From Okeania sp. SIO2C9 (GTDB lineage: Bacteria > Cyanobacteriota > Cyanobacteriia > Cyanobacteriales > Microcoleaceae), in assembly GCF_010672455.1 (NCBI RefSeq), contig NZ_JAAHGO010000007.1, forward strand, positions 72,697 to 133,704: 61,008 nt of DNA. Direction: 5' to 3'. Position 1 is the stretch's first letter. Each line of letters starts with the position of its first letter. The position numbers and the translations under genes are program-made. The notes beneath the pieces are model-generated. The model ran no database searches, was not told where the DNA came from, and saw only the letters and a program-made list of their open reading frames with translations. Below, piece by piece: positions 28,232 to 37,692 of the stretch.

Positions 28232-28480
28232 CTAAAGAATACTATCTTGTCGATCAAGGGTTGTAGTATAAATGCGGTATCCAGGCAAAATCAAACTAAC
28301 TCCCCAAAAGCTATGAACAGTTCCCGGATAGTTTTCTTCAGCTAAACTCCCTCCCAAAGAAATTCTCAACCATCCCAACCAAATGTAAAGACCAGGAATA
28401 AGAGCATCCATACTGTAGGCGATCGCTTGTAGTTGGCTGTCTAAATACTGAGAAGATAACGAAATTGTGCTTTTTTTCAT
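28232..28480 (-). CDS. Small hypothetical protein next to an IS end
   Basis: 82 residues, 'MKKSTISLSSQYLDSQLQAI' followed by hydrophobic 'ALIPGLYIWLGWLRISLGGS'. No family recognised. Its ATG is 11 bp from the boundary of the tnpB element at 28491, so the gene may have lost upstream sequence or its original start. Amino acid composition is plausible for a real small protein. Confidence 0.4.
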   Translation of the reverse strand: MKKSTISLSSQYLDSQLQAIAYSMDALIPGLYIWLGWLRISLGGSLAEENYPGTVHSFWGVSLILPGYRIYTTTLDRQDSIL

Positions 28481-28490
28481 ATATACTAAG

Positions 28491-29738
28491 ACCGTACGAA
28501 TTAAACTGTAGAAAATTGCAGTTGTTAAATTCTTGATATTGGATTAACCAATATAGGCGCTCTCGGCACAGCTCACTATTCCCTCGGCAGTAAATGCCTC
28601 TGGGAATTTCTTTCTGATTATCTGAAAACCGCTGTAAGATCGGCATTAATCACTTTACCTGTTCCACTTCTAAACAAACCGCGTTTGACTCGTTTTCCCA
28701 GATAATTCTCATGGCGCCTGGGTAGTTCTAAATCAAGTGCAGCAGTTTTACTGGTGTAACAATCTTTCTGTCTCCATAACTTTGATACCAGCAAGTTCAC
28801 ATTTATAAGTTATCTGTTGAATTAGCTTACAGTGAGGTATTTGGGTAAAGTTTTGATTGTTTTTTTTACATAAGTTTGCACCTTGTTTCCAGTTATCATT
28901 TTTTCCAATTACTACAGTACCAATATTATTAGTCACTAAATAATTAACCACTAACTTGCTGGTGTTATGCAGGTAATTCTCGACAAAACGATTTCGATGA
29001 TAACTCAATGCTTCAATATATCCGACTGGTTTTTCTGTTGCCTTTGAGATGATTTTGGTACTTGGCTTTTCGCTTGTTGTAAAGCTGATTGACGCTTTTT
29101 AGTGGCTTCCCATTAACCAGCATAGGTTTGACACCAGCCTTGTTTATAGCTAGAGCTACCTTACGGTCAATTCCTAAATCTATTCCTGCTACATATGTGG
29201 ACTCCATCGGTGGTTGAGATGTTTTTTCATATACTACTTCAATTATATAGCAACCAGTGGCAGGTACCCCAACTGACTTCAACTACAGTTTCCACAACTA
29301 CAGGTATTTTGATTTCACTCATTGATAAGTGACAAATACCATTTTTCAAAGGAGCTTTATAGACTGATTCCTTTGAATAGATAACTACATTTCTACCTTT
29401 GGTTTTGTCCTTATATTTGGGTATTTTGGGCTGACCCAAAAACTTCTCTGGACGTGCGTGACCATTCTTTTATAGCCTGAAAATAACCACGCCAAGTTGC
29501 AATCAAGCATTTGATTATTTGTTTTGATACCTTGGTTGGTAAGGCTCTTTTCGCATCACTATCTTTGGTTGCATGGTATAGTGTGGTTAAATCCAGACTT
29601 TTTGAGGACTTGAAAAAATGCTGACGACAGTAATAATTAGCCAAATAAGACCAAGTTTTTTGACTTAAAGGCTAACTCATCACACCAAGCCCAATATTGA
29701 TGTGTTCGTTTAATAATATGTCTGTCAACAAGTCGCAT
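28491..29738 (-). pseudogene. Decayed tnpB with its right end
   Basis: From ATG at 29738: 'MRLVDRHIIKRTHQYWAWCD', 'NYYCRQHFFKSS', 'KVSKQIIKCLIATWRGYFQA', 'QPKIPKYKDKTKGRNVV', 'YVAGIDLGIDRKVALAINKA' (first RuvC Asp), 'NIGTVVIGKNDNWKQGANLC', 'ITYKCELAGIKVMETE' and 'TGKVINADLTA' (last RuvC region), in several frames. The zinc-finger region is damaged. The 3' untranslated part from about 28617 to ACCGTACGA at 28491 is repeated nearly exactly at 60886-61008, which fixes this as the element's right end. Confidence 0.88.
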
Positions 29739-29957
29739 TCACATGAATTCTTTCATTTCTTTAGTTACCTGTTTAATATTAACACACATTTGTTACAAAT
29801 AGCAACTATTTTATACAATTTTCATTCAACAGTTAATCACCCTAATTTTCCTACGAACTATATATCTGATAAATCAGTAGATTTTTAATAAAATTCCCAG
29901 TGCGGGCATCTTGCCCGCTACAGGTGTACTTCACTGATATGACGCCCGCTATATCTA
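29739..29957. other. Spacer with TGCGGGCATCTTGCCCGC hairpin
   Basis: GCGGGCATCTTGCCCGC (about 29902-29918) can form a hairpin: GCGGGCA/TGCCCGC. It lies downstream of the Uma2 gene's stop and could terminate or be a dispersed repeat; similar GCGAGCATCTTGCTCGC lies near 4016-4032. No gene. Confidence 0.5.
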
Positions 29958-30824
29958 TTACTGCAAAATTTTCTGAACTTCCTCAACGCTCAAACTGAGA
30001 GCTTCAGAAACTTCCTCCATACTTAAACCTATTGCCAACAACCGAGAAATAGCATTCCTTTGGATAAGCAAAGCTTTTTCAAGTTCAGATTCAGCACGCT
30101 CTAGTTCAGACTCCGCACGTTCCGCTCTTGCTTTTTCTATTTCCGCACGTTCGTTTCCCATTAACAGCAAATTACCTTCTGCATCCCACCAACGTAACCA
30201 CAACATAAATTGATTGTCATAATTACCTTCCCAAAGTCCTAGTTCTATCCCCAAACGCTCAATAGGATAGTGACCCCGCTCATTTGGTGACATCTGCTGA
30301 TAATACCCATCTACCAAGTGATAAACTTCCAGATGACCGCTTGTAATTTCGTAAATGCCATAATAAGGAATTCGGATAACCTGTTCGTATACCCAAAACT
30401 TTCCAGGTTTAATTTTCTTTCCCTCAGATGTTCGGGATACAGGCGTTCGATCTCGTTCTTCTGCACCACTACCTGATGCCAACTCTAAAGCAATAAATGG
30501 TGCAAGATGTTCTCGCCAGATAACATAAGAGCGACGATATTGACCATCCAGTAAAGGGGGTACATTAGGAACATAAAACCAATCTGGGCAAACTGCACCT
30601 TGTTCGGGAGGGTCTGTTTCCCGCCAATAGATGCCACAGTCTTGTCCGATCGCATATTCTCCATCAGGGTGAATACGCTGCAAAACAGGAGTAATGGAAT
30701 CTGTAAGAATAATGCTTTGGGGATGCTCTTGAAAGTTTTTCACAAATGTACCGTCTGACTCTGGCAGTTGGGTATGGTCTGGAAAAGACGGTGGTAGTTC
30801 AGTTTGAATTTTTGTTTCTGTCAT
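29958..30824 (-). CDS. Uma2-family PD-(D/E)xK nuclease-like protein
   Basis: About 288 residues from the ATG at 30824 ('MTETKIQTELPPSFPDHTQL'); a start at 30839 is also possible. The Uma2 (DUF820) core has 'YAIGQDCGIYWRETDPPEQG' then 'VCPDWFYVPNVPPL' and 'APFIALELASGSGAEERD', with an Asp and a Glu spaced as in the family's catalytic set. The C-terminus is a Glu/Arg-rich coiled coil ('RAEIEKARAERAESELERAE') ending in a short HTH-like 'RLLAIGLSMEEVSEALSLSV'. These proteins are abundant in cyanobacteria; their role is unclear. Confidence 0.88.
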   Translation of the reverse strand: MTETKIQTELPPSFPDHTQLPESDGTFVKNFQEHPQSIILTDSITPVLQRIHPDGEYAIGQDCGIYWRETDPPEQGAVCPDWFYVPNVPPLLDGQYRRSYVIWREHLAPFIALELASGSGAEERDRTPVSRTSEGKKIKPGKFWVYEQVIRIPYYGIYEITSGHLEVYHLVDGYYQQMSPNERGHYPIERLGIELGLWEGNYDNQFMLWLRWWDAEGNLLLMGNERAEIEKARAERAESELERAESELEKALLIQRNAISRLLAIGLSMEEVSEALSLSVEEVQKILQ

Positions 30825-30910
30825 CACTAACCCATCCATATTTGATATGTTGTCTGATTTTAACAAAAATCTAGTTGTTTTTTTAGGCATTGCTGGCCAG
30901 AAAATGTATA

Positions 30911-31040
30911 ATATCATGTCCGGTTGAACAGTTATAAATAAACGACGAAGGAGTCAGGAGACAGGAGACAGGAGACAGGAGGGTAGAAAGAATGAAGAAG
31001 GAGAAAGTTTTTTTATCACGCTCTTATCCGGACATGATAT
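30911..31040. mobile_element. 130-bp MITE with ATATCATGTCCGG terminal inverted repeats
   Basis: Perfect 13-bp inverted ends: ATATCATGTCCGG at 30911-30923 and CCGGACATGATAT at 31028-31040. It contains a GACAGGA mini-satellite (30953-30980). A related left part lies at 36222-36250 (ATATCATGTTCGGTTGAATAG) with a different mini-satellite inside. Non-coding; lies upstream of the Uma2 gene. Confidence 0.88.
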
Positions 31041-31103
31041 AACTCCCTTTTAGATCTACAAATATCATCTAAACTTCTAACTTTTGACTTCTGACTTCTG
31101 ACT

Positions 31104-31180
31104 TAAATAAAGCGTATCCCTCTGCCGATCGCTCCTTCCCAAACTCCTAATAGCTTCTTGCAAACTTTCGACTCCCATAC
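31104..31180. repeat. Duplicated 3' end of cofH
   Basis: About 75 bp, from AAGCGTATCCCTCTGC through AACTCCTAATAGCTTCTTGC to CCATACAAGT, match the last codons of cofH at 32274-32348 with several substitutions. It has no reading frame of its own and adjoins the 130-bp MITE. Confidence 0.85.
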
Positions 31181-31350
31181 AAGTTGTAGTTGTAGGTTGG
31201 GTTAAACGATAGCGCAACCCAAAAAATCTATATACAAGTATGACAACATTTTTTTAAATTGGTATAGCTTCCGGATAAAAAAGGGTTTCTTAGAAATGCT
31301 ATAATCTAAAGTTAACTTAATCTGAATCCAATTTTAAGAGGTTAGACACT

Positions 31351-32130
31351 ATGGACCCTTTGACTATGGCCGCAATGGCAGTATGTACTGTAGTTTGTAC
31401 AAAAGCTTTAGAAAAAACTGGGGAAAAGGTTGGGGAGGCAGTTTGGAATAAAAGTGCGAAGTTTCTGAAATCTCTTAAAAAAGAGTCTCCTGATACTGTG
31501 ACGGCTCTTGAAAAAAGTGCAGAGCAACCTTGAGATTATGGTCAAGCAGTTTTAGAGGTGGAGAAGGCAGCAAAAGCTAATGATGTTGTGGAGCGGAGAA
31601 TGAAGGAATTAGTCACAGCAGCAAAGGCTGACCCGCTACTAAATATTGATGAATTTCTAGAAGAAATAACAAAAGCCTTAAAATCCCGAAATTCAAAAAA
31701 AGTAGAGAATTATCAAAAACTTGCAGAGAAAATCAAGGCAGAAAAAGGGGCAATGGTAGCTCAAAAAAAAGTAGAGAATTATCAAAAACTTGCAGAGGAA
31801 ATCAAGGCAGAAAAAGGGGCAATGGTAGCTCAAAAAATAGAAATTGGAAATCAAGAGAATAACTTTTATCATTCAGAAATTCACAACTATAAGGAAATTG
31901 AACCAATAAAAATTCAGGATAAGGAAGAAAACAAGGAGAAAGAGTTCAAACCAATTAAATACCAAGATGTACCTGAACAGCAAGAAAACAATGAGGTAGA
32001 AGAAGAGAATTTTACGCTAGATATTAATCCGGAAATAGCTTCCACCACACTTTCAGAAGAGAAGAATTTCCGTTCTTCTTCCGTTCAATTTCCATCTGTA
32101 GGAACAACAGTTGTAGGACAAAGTTGTTGA
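31351..32130 (+). pseudogene. Helical cyanobacterial protein gene with in-frame TGA and internal duplication
   Basis: One frame runs from ATG 31351 to 32130 but is cut by a TGA at 31531-31533. Before it: 'MDPLTMAAMAVCTVVCTKAL' and 'KTGEKVGEAVWNKSAKFLKS'; after it: 'DYGQAVLEVEKAAKANDVVE' and 'ITKALKSRNSKKVENYQKLA'. The segment KKVENYQKLAE-IKAEKGAMVAQ occurs twice in tandem (about 72 bp each). A GTG at 31558 could restart translation. The N-terminus resembles small cyanobacterial proteins often paired with effector-domain or STAND genes (family memory, weak). Probably a pseudogene. Confidence 0.65.
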
Positions 32131-32241
32131 CTTGCTGTCTGAATTTTTACAGTAGAATCCTACTTTTAGATATCTTCCATAAAGACTTTAGGGATGTTCC
32201 ATGGAACGTCCCTACAAATATTTCATCAAAGGCTGATTTAT

Positions 32242-33444
32242 TTACTCGAGATGTCTTTTAACTTTTTTTTGATAAAGTGTGTCCCTCTGCTGACAATTTC
32301 TCCCCAAACTCCTAATAGCTTCTTGCAAAGTTTCGACTTCCATACAAGTACCTCCAACAGCACCTGCCATTGTTGTAATATGTTCCTCCATTAACGTACC
32401 GCCAATATCATTACAACCCCACTTCAACGCTTCTTTTGCTCCATCCAAACCAATTTTTACCCAACTTGGTTGATGATTAATAATCCAATTTCCTAAAAAT
32501 ATTCTCGACACTGCTGTTAATAACAAAACATTCAGCAAAACAGGTTGGTCGCGTCCCACTCTCCGACGCAAAGGTGCAGGTGCTTCTTGCCCGACAAATG
32601 GTAATAAAATAAATTCTGTTATTCTCGCGGGATAATTTTTCTCAATGGCAGTTTGTTGGAGCGATCGTAATCTCTCCAAATGTAAAATCTGTTGTTGAGG
32701 GGTTTCAATATGACCGCACAACATTGTGCTTGTGGTTGGCATTCCTAAACGATGTGCTGTGCTGACTATTTCTAACCAAGTCGCCGTATCAATTTTTTCT
32801 GGACAAATAATCCTTCTCACTGCATCATCCAAAATTTCCGCAGCAGTACCTGGCATTGACCCAACCCCCTCATCCCGCAAAGCAGCAATTACATATTCAT
32901 AACTCACGCCATCTTCTCTAGCAATAAACTGTACCTCCTGGGGAGAAAAAGCGTGTAAATGTAATTGAGGAAACTCATCTTTAATACCTTTTACTATTTG
33001 CAAATAATAAGATAAAGATTTACCTGCAACTTTAGCTTGAAGATTTAATCCTCCCTGCATACAAATTTCTGTTGCCCCTCGTTGTACTGCATCATTAGCT
33101 TTTTCCAGAATTTGACCAATATCTAACCAAAAAGCACCCCCATCTCCCTCATCTCGGCGAAAAGCACAAAAACTACAATGTTGTTCGCAGATATTGGTGA
33201 AATTTATATTGCGGTTGATAACGTAAGTAACAGTATCTCCTACTTGTTGTTGTCGGAGTTTGTCTGCGGTTTTCTGGATAGTAGTTATTTCTGTAGGAAG
33301 TTGAGTTAAGGCAAGGTTTCCGAAATTTGCTTGAGAAGTTGGGGATAACAATAATAGTGTTTCTGCTGTAGATAGGTCATAACCTTCTAAGGCGCGATTT
33401 AAAATTGTCTCTAGGTTTTGGTTTGTCAAGTTGAAAGCGGTCAT
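32242..33444 (-). CDS. cofH: FO synthase subunit 2, radical SAM (CofH)
   Basis: CofH joins tyrosine to the flavin precursor; with CofG it makes FO (8-hydroxy-5-deazaflavin), an antenna of cyanobacterial photolyases. C86-x3-C90-x2-C93 ('[15 protein letters not shown]') binds the 4Fe-4S cluster, and '[20 protein letters not shown]', '[16 protein letters not shown]', '[15 protein letters not shown]' and '[13 protein letters not shown]' are CofH signatures. 400 residues, full length. cofG is not in this window. Its start overlaps the start of the divergent glycosyltransferase gene. Part of its 3' end is copied at 31104-31180. Confidence 0.94.
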   Translation of the reverse strand: MTAFNLTNQNLETILNRALEGYDLSTAETLLLLSPTSQANFGNLALTQLPTEITTIQKTADKLRQQQVGDTVTYVINRNINFTNICEQHCSFCAFRRDEGDGGAFWLDIGQILEKANDAVQRGATEICMQGGLNLQAKVAGKSLSYYLQIVKGIKDEFPQLHLHAFSPQEVQFIAREDGVSYEYVIAALRDEGVGSMPGTAAEILDDAVRRIICPEKIDTATWLEIVSTAHRLGMPTTSTMLCGHIETPQQQILHLERLRSLQQTAIEKNYPARITEFILLPFVGQEAPAPLRRRVGRDQPVLLNVLLLTAVSRIFLGNWIINHQPSWVKIGLDGAKEALKWGCNDIGGTLMEEHITTMAGAVGGTCMEVETLQEAIRSLGRNCQQRDTLYQKKVKRHLE

Positions 33445-35884
33445 ATTTATTAGGTTAAAAGTAAGAGTGAGAAAGTTTAATCGAGATATTAATCAGAAAA
33501 TAGTCAACTTTTGGCGCAGGAGTTTACACAGTCAATGGTTACTTTTGCTAGTTTGGATAGCGATCGCTACTTGTTTACGTCTGACTAATTTAGATGGTAA
33601 ATCACCTTGGACAGATGAATTTTCTACTTTGGTTTTTAGTTTGGGTAATAGTTTCCAGGATATACCGCTAGATCGAGCGATCGCTCCTGAGATTTTACTC
33701 CAACCCCTACAGTTTAATGTCAATACTGATATTAATCATGTAGTTGATAATTTATTAACTCATAGTAACCACCCTCCTATCTATTTTATCTTGACTCATT
33801 GGTGGATGCAGTTTTTTTCTAAAGAAGGAGAGTTAGTTTCTCTATGGGGTGCGCGGTCTTTGAGTATGATATTTGGCGTTGTTTCTATTCCTGCTATTTA
33901 TGGTTTGGCTAGGTTGGCTTTTCATTCTCGGTTAGTAGGGCAATTTGCTGCTGCAATCATGGCTGTTTCTCCTTATGGTATTTATCTTGCCCAAGAGGCA
34001 CGTCATTATACTTTAGCTATTTTATTTGTTATTGCTTCTTTTTGTTGTTTAATTATTAGTATTCGCCATTTTAAGCAAGGTCAATCTTTGCCATTTTTTA
34101 CAGCATTTATTTGGGTAGTAGTTAATAGTTTAGGTATTGCCACCCACTATTTTTTTTCTTTAACTCTCTGCGCTGAAGCAATGGTATTAATTTTTCTATT
34201 TTTTTTTGAAGAAGGAAGAAGGAAGAAGGAAGAAGGAAGAAGGAAAAATTTGATGGATACTCAAACTTTTACCAAAGAAGGAAGAGGGAATAAGCAAGAA
34301 GGAAGAAGGAAAAATTTGATGGATACTCAAACTTCTACCAAAGAAGGAAGAGGGAATAAGCAAGAAGGAAGAAGGAAAAATTTGATGGATACTCAAACTT
34401 CTACCAAAGAAGGAAGAGGGAATAAGCAAGAAGGAAGAAGGAAAAATTTGATGGATACTCAAACTTCTACCAAAGAAGGAAGAGGGAATAAGCAAGAAGG
34501 AAGAAGGAAAAATTTGATGGATACTCAAACTTCTACCAATTTTAAATACCCTATAGATTGCGGGGTATTAAATTCAAAAGAAAAAGTTGAATCAGAAAGA
34601 GGAAATAGGGGAGAAGTAAGAAGGAAAAATTTAATGTGGAATCAAACTTTTACCAAAGAAGGAAGAGGGAATAAGCAAGAAGGAAGAAGGAAAAATTTGA
34701 TGGGGACTCAAACTTCTACCAATTTTCAAAACCCTATAGATGGCGGGGTATTAAATTCAAAAGAAAAAGATGATTTTTCTAGTTTTAAGGTAAAAAAATC
34801 AAGTAAAATTTCTCTCCATACTTTCATCAAATCATTTGCTAGTTTCTACATAGTAATTTTGGGAACTTTAGCTAGTGCTTTAGTTTGGCTTCCTTTTTGG
34901 AAAAATGGTTATAGCAGTGAATTAACAGCATGGATTTCGATTAGTGATAGTAACTTAAAAAGTTTGCTCAGTCCGATTTTTCAATTCCTGGCTACAGGGA
35001 TTACTATGTTATTTTTATTGCCGATAGAATCTCCGATTTTTCCCATAGCAATTATGGCTGCTGTGGTGATGATTTTATTTTTAATATGGCTATTTCCTCT
35101 ATTTATTAGTGGCACTATTAATTGCTTAAAAAATTCCGATATTAGTTTTTCTCTTATTACTTTTGCCGGAGTCATATTAGCTAGTATATTATTATTTTTT
35201 GGTTTTACTTATATTTTCGGTATTGACCTAACTAGAGGTGCTCGTTACAGTTTTGTTTATTTTCCAGCAGTAATTATTTTAGTAGCAGTAATTCTCGCCC
35301 AAATTTTTGAGTTGCAGTTTGTTAAAAGTAAGTTTTTGAATATCTCTATTTGTACAACTACTGGCAAAAAAGCAGTAATTTTAATTTGGTTAATGGCTTT
35401 ATTAAGTGGCTTAACTGTTGTTTCAAATTTAGGCTATCAAAAATATTATCGACCAGATTTATTGGTTTCTCTCATAGAAAAAAAATCTGACAAACCGATA
35501 GTTATTGCCACGACTCATTATACTCATGTTGAAACTGGAGAAATGATGGGAATAGCCTGGAATATGAGAAAAAAAATTAAGCAAAAATTGCAATATGAAT
35601 GTAGAGAAGAGAGTATTTATAAGGAAAAATTTCTAGTTAATCATAGTATGAATATTGCTCAAGTAAAATTTATTTTGCTACATGAAGAACTTGAGAGTAT
35701 AAATCAAGTAAATTCACTTTATAAAATTTTAAATAAACTAGAATATCCTTTTGATTTATGGTTAGTAAATTTTGCGAGTGATTTTAATATAGCAGTAGAA
35801 AATTGTCAGGTCGATCAAGGTGAATTTCCATTAATAGATGGTTATAAATATCAGCTTTATCATTGCCATTTGTCGAGTGGATAG
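33431..35884 (+). CDS. GT39/ArnT-type membrane glycosyltransferase with expanded internal repeat
   Basis: A multi-helix protein of the dolichyl/undecaprenyl-phosphate-sugar-dependent GT-C class. The first extracytoplasmic loop has the acidic pair D62-E63 in '[12 protein letters not shown]', and '[17 protein letters not shown]' is another GT39 hallmark. About ten membrane helices lie on both sides of a ~210-residue insert (about residues 257-460) made of a Lys/Arg/Glu-rich 22-residue repeat. Acceptor and sugar unknown. The ATG at 33431 overlaps divergent cofH by 14 bp; a GTG at 33467 would avoid this and may be the true start. 817 residues versus ~600 without the insert. Confidence 0.82.
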   Translation: MKAVIFIRLKVRVRKFNRDINQKIVNFWRRSLHSQWLLLLVWIAIATCLRLTNLDGKSPWTDEFSTLVFSLGNSFQDIPLDRAIAPEILLQPLQFNVNTDINHVVDNLLTHSNHPPIYFILTHWWMQFFSKEGELVSLWGARSLSMIFGVVSIPAIYGLARLAFHSRLVGQFAAAIMAVSPYGIYLAQEARHYTLAILFVIASFCCLIISIRHFKQGQSLPFFTAFIWVVVNSLGIATHYFFSLTLCAEAMVLIFLFFFEEGRRKKEEGRRKNLMDTQTFTKEGRGNKQEGRRKNLMDTQTSTKEGRGNKQEGRRKNLMDTQTSTKEGRGNKQEGRRKNLMDTQTSTKEGRGNKQEGRRKNLMDTQTSTNFKYPIDCGVLNSKEKVESERGNRGEVRRKNLMWNQTFTKEGRGNKQEGRRKNLMGTQTSTNFQNPIDGGVLNSKEKDDFSSFKVKKSSKISLHTFIKSFASFYIVILGTLASALVWLPFWKNGYSSELTAWISISDSNLKSLLSPIFQFLATGITMLFLLPIESPIFPIAIMAAVVMILFLIWLFPLFISGTINCLKNSDISFSLITFAGVILASILLFFGFTYIFGIDLTRGARYSFVYFPAVIILVAVILAQIFELQFVKSKFLNISICTTTGKKAVILIWLMALLSGLTVVSNLGYQKYYRPDLLVSLIEKKSDKPIVIATTHYTHVETGEMMGIAWNMRKKIKQKLQYECREESIYKEKFLVNHSMNIAQVKFILLHEELESINQVNSLYKILNKLEYPFDLWLVNFASDFNIAVENCQVDQGEFPLIDGYKYQLYHCHLSSG
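34203..34760 (+). repeat. In-frame 66-bp coding repeat in the glycosyltransferase gene
   Basis: Five consecutive units of about 66 bp (22 codons: [22 protein letters not shown] split for length) run from about 34251 to 34545. A diverged unit pair follows at 34620-34710, after a segment '[18 protein letters not shown]' that is itself repeated as '[18 protein letters not shown]'. The seed is the GAAGGAAGAAGGAA mini-satellite (34207-34245) that occurs non-coding at 3700. All units keep the frame. Confidence 0.92.
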
Positions 35885-35901
35885 ATATAGATTATTACTC
35901 T

Positions 35902-35992
35902 CAAGACTTACGCAGAGACTCTATATATAGCGAGGGCTAATACCATTCACCCCTACAGATAGTGGTTGAAAAGTAAATTTACGTAAGTCCTG
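35902..35992. mobile_element. 91-bp MITE, second full copy
   Basis: Reverse complement of the 4235-4325 element, same length, with about a dozen substitutions. The ends CAAGACTTACGCA and GTAAGTCCTG form the inverted repeat. It lies just downstream of the glycosyltransferase gene. Confidence 0.85.
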
Positions 35993-36039
35993 ACTCTATT
36001 AATCCACCACTAATTAATTCCGTCTCCTAATTCCTGTTC

Positions 36040-36185
36040 TTGAATATCCATAGATTGGAAAATGTTAGGGATTTTAGGAATTATAGCAAACAAATCCTAC
36101 ATTTCCTACAAATCCTACAAACAAATTCAGGGAAAATTTCTAACAATTCCTACTGACAAAGCCAGAATTGATGAGACAATATGGG
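36040..36185. repeat. Copy of the 5' end and upstream region of the STAND gene
   Basis: CTTGAATATCCATAGATTGG to GCCAGAATTGATGAG matches 19527-19672 over about 145 bp at roughly 93% by eye. It includes the STAND start codon (minus strand, 'MDIQ') and the TCCTACATTTCCTACAAATC block upstream, but nothing of the gene body. Confidence 0.88.
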
Positions 36186-36456
36186 ACTGTAGTGGACCGA
36201 CACAGCTAAAATGGTGCATTATATCATGTTCGGTTGAATAGTTATAAATAAAAATGGAGGAGTAATGAGTTATGAGTAATGAGTTATGAGTAATGAGTTA
36301 TGAGGAGGGAATTTTAAGCTATAAATGAAGAGAAAGTTTTTTGCGTGGTCAAGTTTTCTCTATCCTTAGTGCTTTAGTTATTTATTTCCTATTTTCCTAT
36401 CTTTCCCTCTGTCGCAATTACATCCGCCGCCATTTGTTCTAATATAATAATCTCTC

Positions 36457-36566
36457 CATCTCCCATCTCCCCATCTCCCCATCTCCCCATCTCCCCATCT
36501 CCCCATCTCCCCATCTCCCCATCCCCCCATCTCCCCATCTCCCCATCTCCCCATCTCCCCATCTCC
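36457..36566. repeat. CTCCCCATCTCC mini-satellite
   Basis: About ten tandem copies of CCCCATCT (8-9 bp unit) immediately after the panB stop on the minus strand. A shorter array of the same unit is at 25528-25566. Confidence 0.9.
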
Positions 36567-36568
36567 CC

Positions 36569-37357
36569 TTATGATGGTGGTTGAGGAAATTTTTTCTCCC
36601 TAACTTCCCAACTATATTCTTTTACTGCTTGAGTAATATTTTCTCGCAAATTAGCATAAGATTTAGCAAAAGGAGGTTGCCAATCAGAAATGCCTAAAAC
36701 ATCATTAATAACCAATACCTGACCATCACAATACACACCTGCACCAATACCAATAGTAGGAATAGAAACTTTTTCAGTAATCTCTTTGGCTAAATCTGCT
36801 CCAATATGTTCTAAAATCATGGCAAAAGCACCAGCTTCTTCCACAGCGACAGCTTCTGCTAAAATACGCGCCTTAGCATCGGGAGTTTTGCCTTGTTTGC
36901 GATAACCTCCAAATTGATGTACAGATTGGGGAGTTAGACCAATATGACCCATAACCGGAATACCTACTGATGTTAATTTACTTATCGTTTGAGCGATCGC
37001 TTCATTTCCACCTTCTAATTTCACAGCTTGAGCGCCTGTTTCTTTGAGTATTCTCCCTGCGGAATGTATGGCTTGTTGAATGCTTTCTTGATAAGTTAAA
37101 AATGGTAAATCTACAACTATTAAAGCTTGTTTCACACCTCGTCGCACTGCTTTAGCATGATGAATCATTTCATCAAGAGTGACTGGTAAAGTTGTATCAT
37201 AGCCTAATGCTACCATTGCCAGAGAATCTCCCACCAAAATTAAATCTACTCCTGCTTGGTCTAAAATTTGAGCGATCGCATAATCATAAGCTGTTAAAGC
37301 TACTATAGGGCGACCTTTTTGTTTCCATTGAATTAGTTGTTTTGTAGTAACCGTCAT
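36569..37357 (-). CDS. panB: 3-methyl-2-oxobutanoate hydroxymethyltransferase
   Basis: PanB makes ketopantoate from 2-oxoisovalerate and methylene-tetrahydrofolate, the first committed step of pantothenate/CoA synthesis. Signatures: '[20 protein letters not shown]', '[20 protein letters not shown]' (metal ligand D44), '[17 protein letters not shown]', '[20 protein letters not shown]' and '[20 protein letters not shown]'. 262 residues, full length. The stop abuts a mini-satellite. panC is not adjacent, as is usual in cyanobacteria. Confidence 0.97.
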   Translation of the reverse strand: MTVTTKQLIQWKQKGRPIVALTAYDYAIAQILDQAGVDLILVGDSLAMVALGYDTTLPVTLDEMIHHAKAVRRGVKQALIVVDLPFLTYQESIQQAIHSAGRILKETGAQAVKLEGGNEAIAQTISKLTSVGIPVMGHIGLTPQSVHQFGGYRKQGKTPDAKARILAEAVAVEEAGAFAMILEHIGADLAKEITEKVSIPTIGIGAGVYCDGQVLVINDVLGISDWQPPFAKSYANLRENITQAVKEYSWEVREKKFPQPPS

Positions 37358-37692
37358 TTTAATTAAGTTAAAAGTTATAGCAAGAAAAGTATAGTTTATA
37401 TTAACAGAACTTACGCAAATTAACCTTTAAAACGCCTATGTAGGGGTGAATGGCATTCGCCCTTATAGGTTTTTGGTTATGACAATGTGGTTTATCAATC
37501 TGAAAAGGGCTGTAATGTAAAAGGGGAAGCTTTAAACCACAATTTCTCGGTAAATCAATTCATGGAGCAAATTTCATCAGGCGTGAGGTGCGCCTTGCGA
37601 GCAAGATGCTCGCACTAGAAAGATTCCCTCAATATCTGTACTTCATATACGACCGAATTTTTTGCTATTCCCTATTCCCTGTTCCCTAGCGC
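37358..37692. other. Spacer with partial MITE and palindrome
   Basis: A left half of the 91-bp element (GAACTTACGCAAAT, 37408-37421) with its palindromic core (37440-37467). A GCGAGCAAGATGCTCGC hairpin (about 37598-37614) follows, then TTCCCT repeats. No gene seen; the panB promoter should be near 37360-37410. Confidence 0.6.

Larger units (their letters stand above)
35993..36568. other. Spacer made of copied and low-complexity sequence
   Basis: From left to right: the STAND-gene head copy (36040-36185), the left part of a 130-bp-type MITE (36222-36250), a GAGTTATGAGTAAT mini-satellite (36265-36302), and the CCCCATCT mini-satellite (36457-36566). The last directly abuts the panB stop codon. 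No gene. Confidence 0.8.

Noticed and set aside
34196-34528. Minus-strand repeat protein '[18 protein letters not shown]'
   Set aside because: Antisense of the coding repeat of the glycosyltransferase; no start context or homology.
36457-36566. Short-period CCCCATCT array as CRISPR or regulatory array
   Set aside because: Continuous 8-9 bp tandem repeat without spacers; a mini-satellite.
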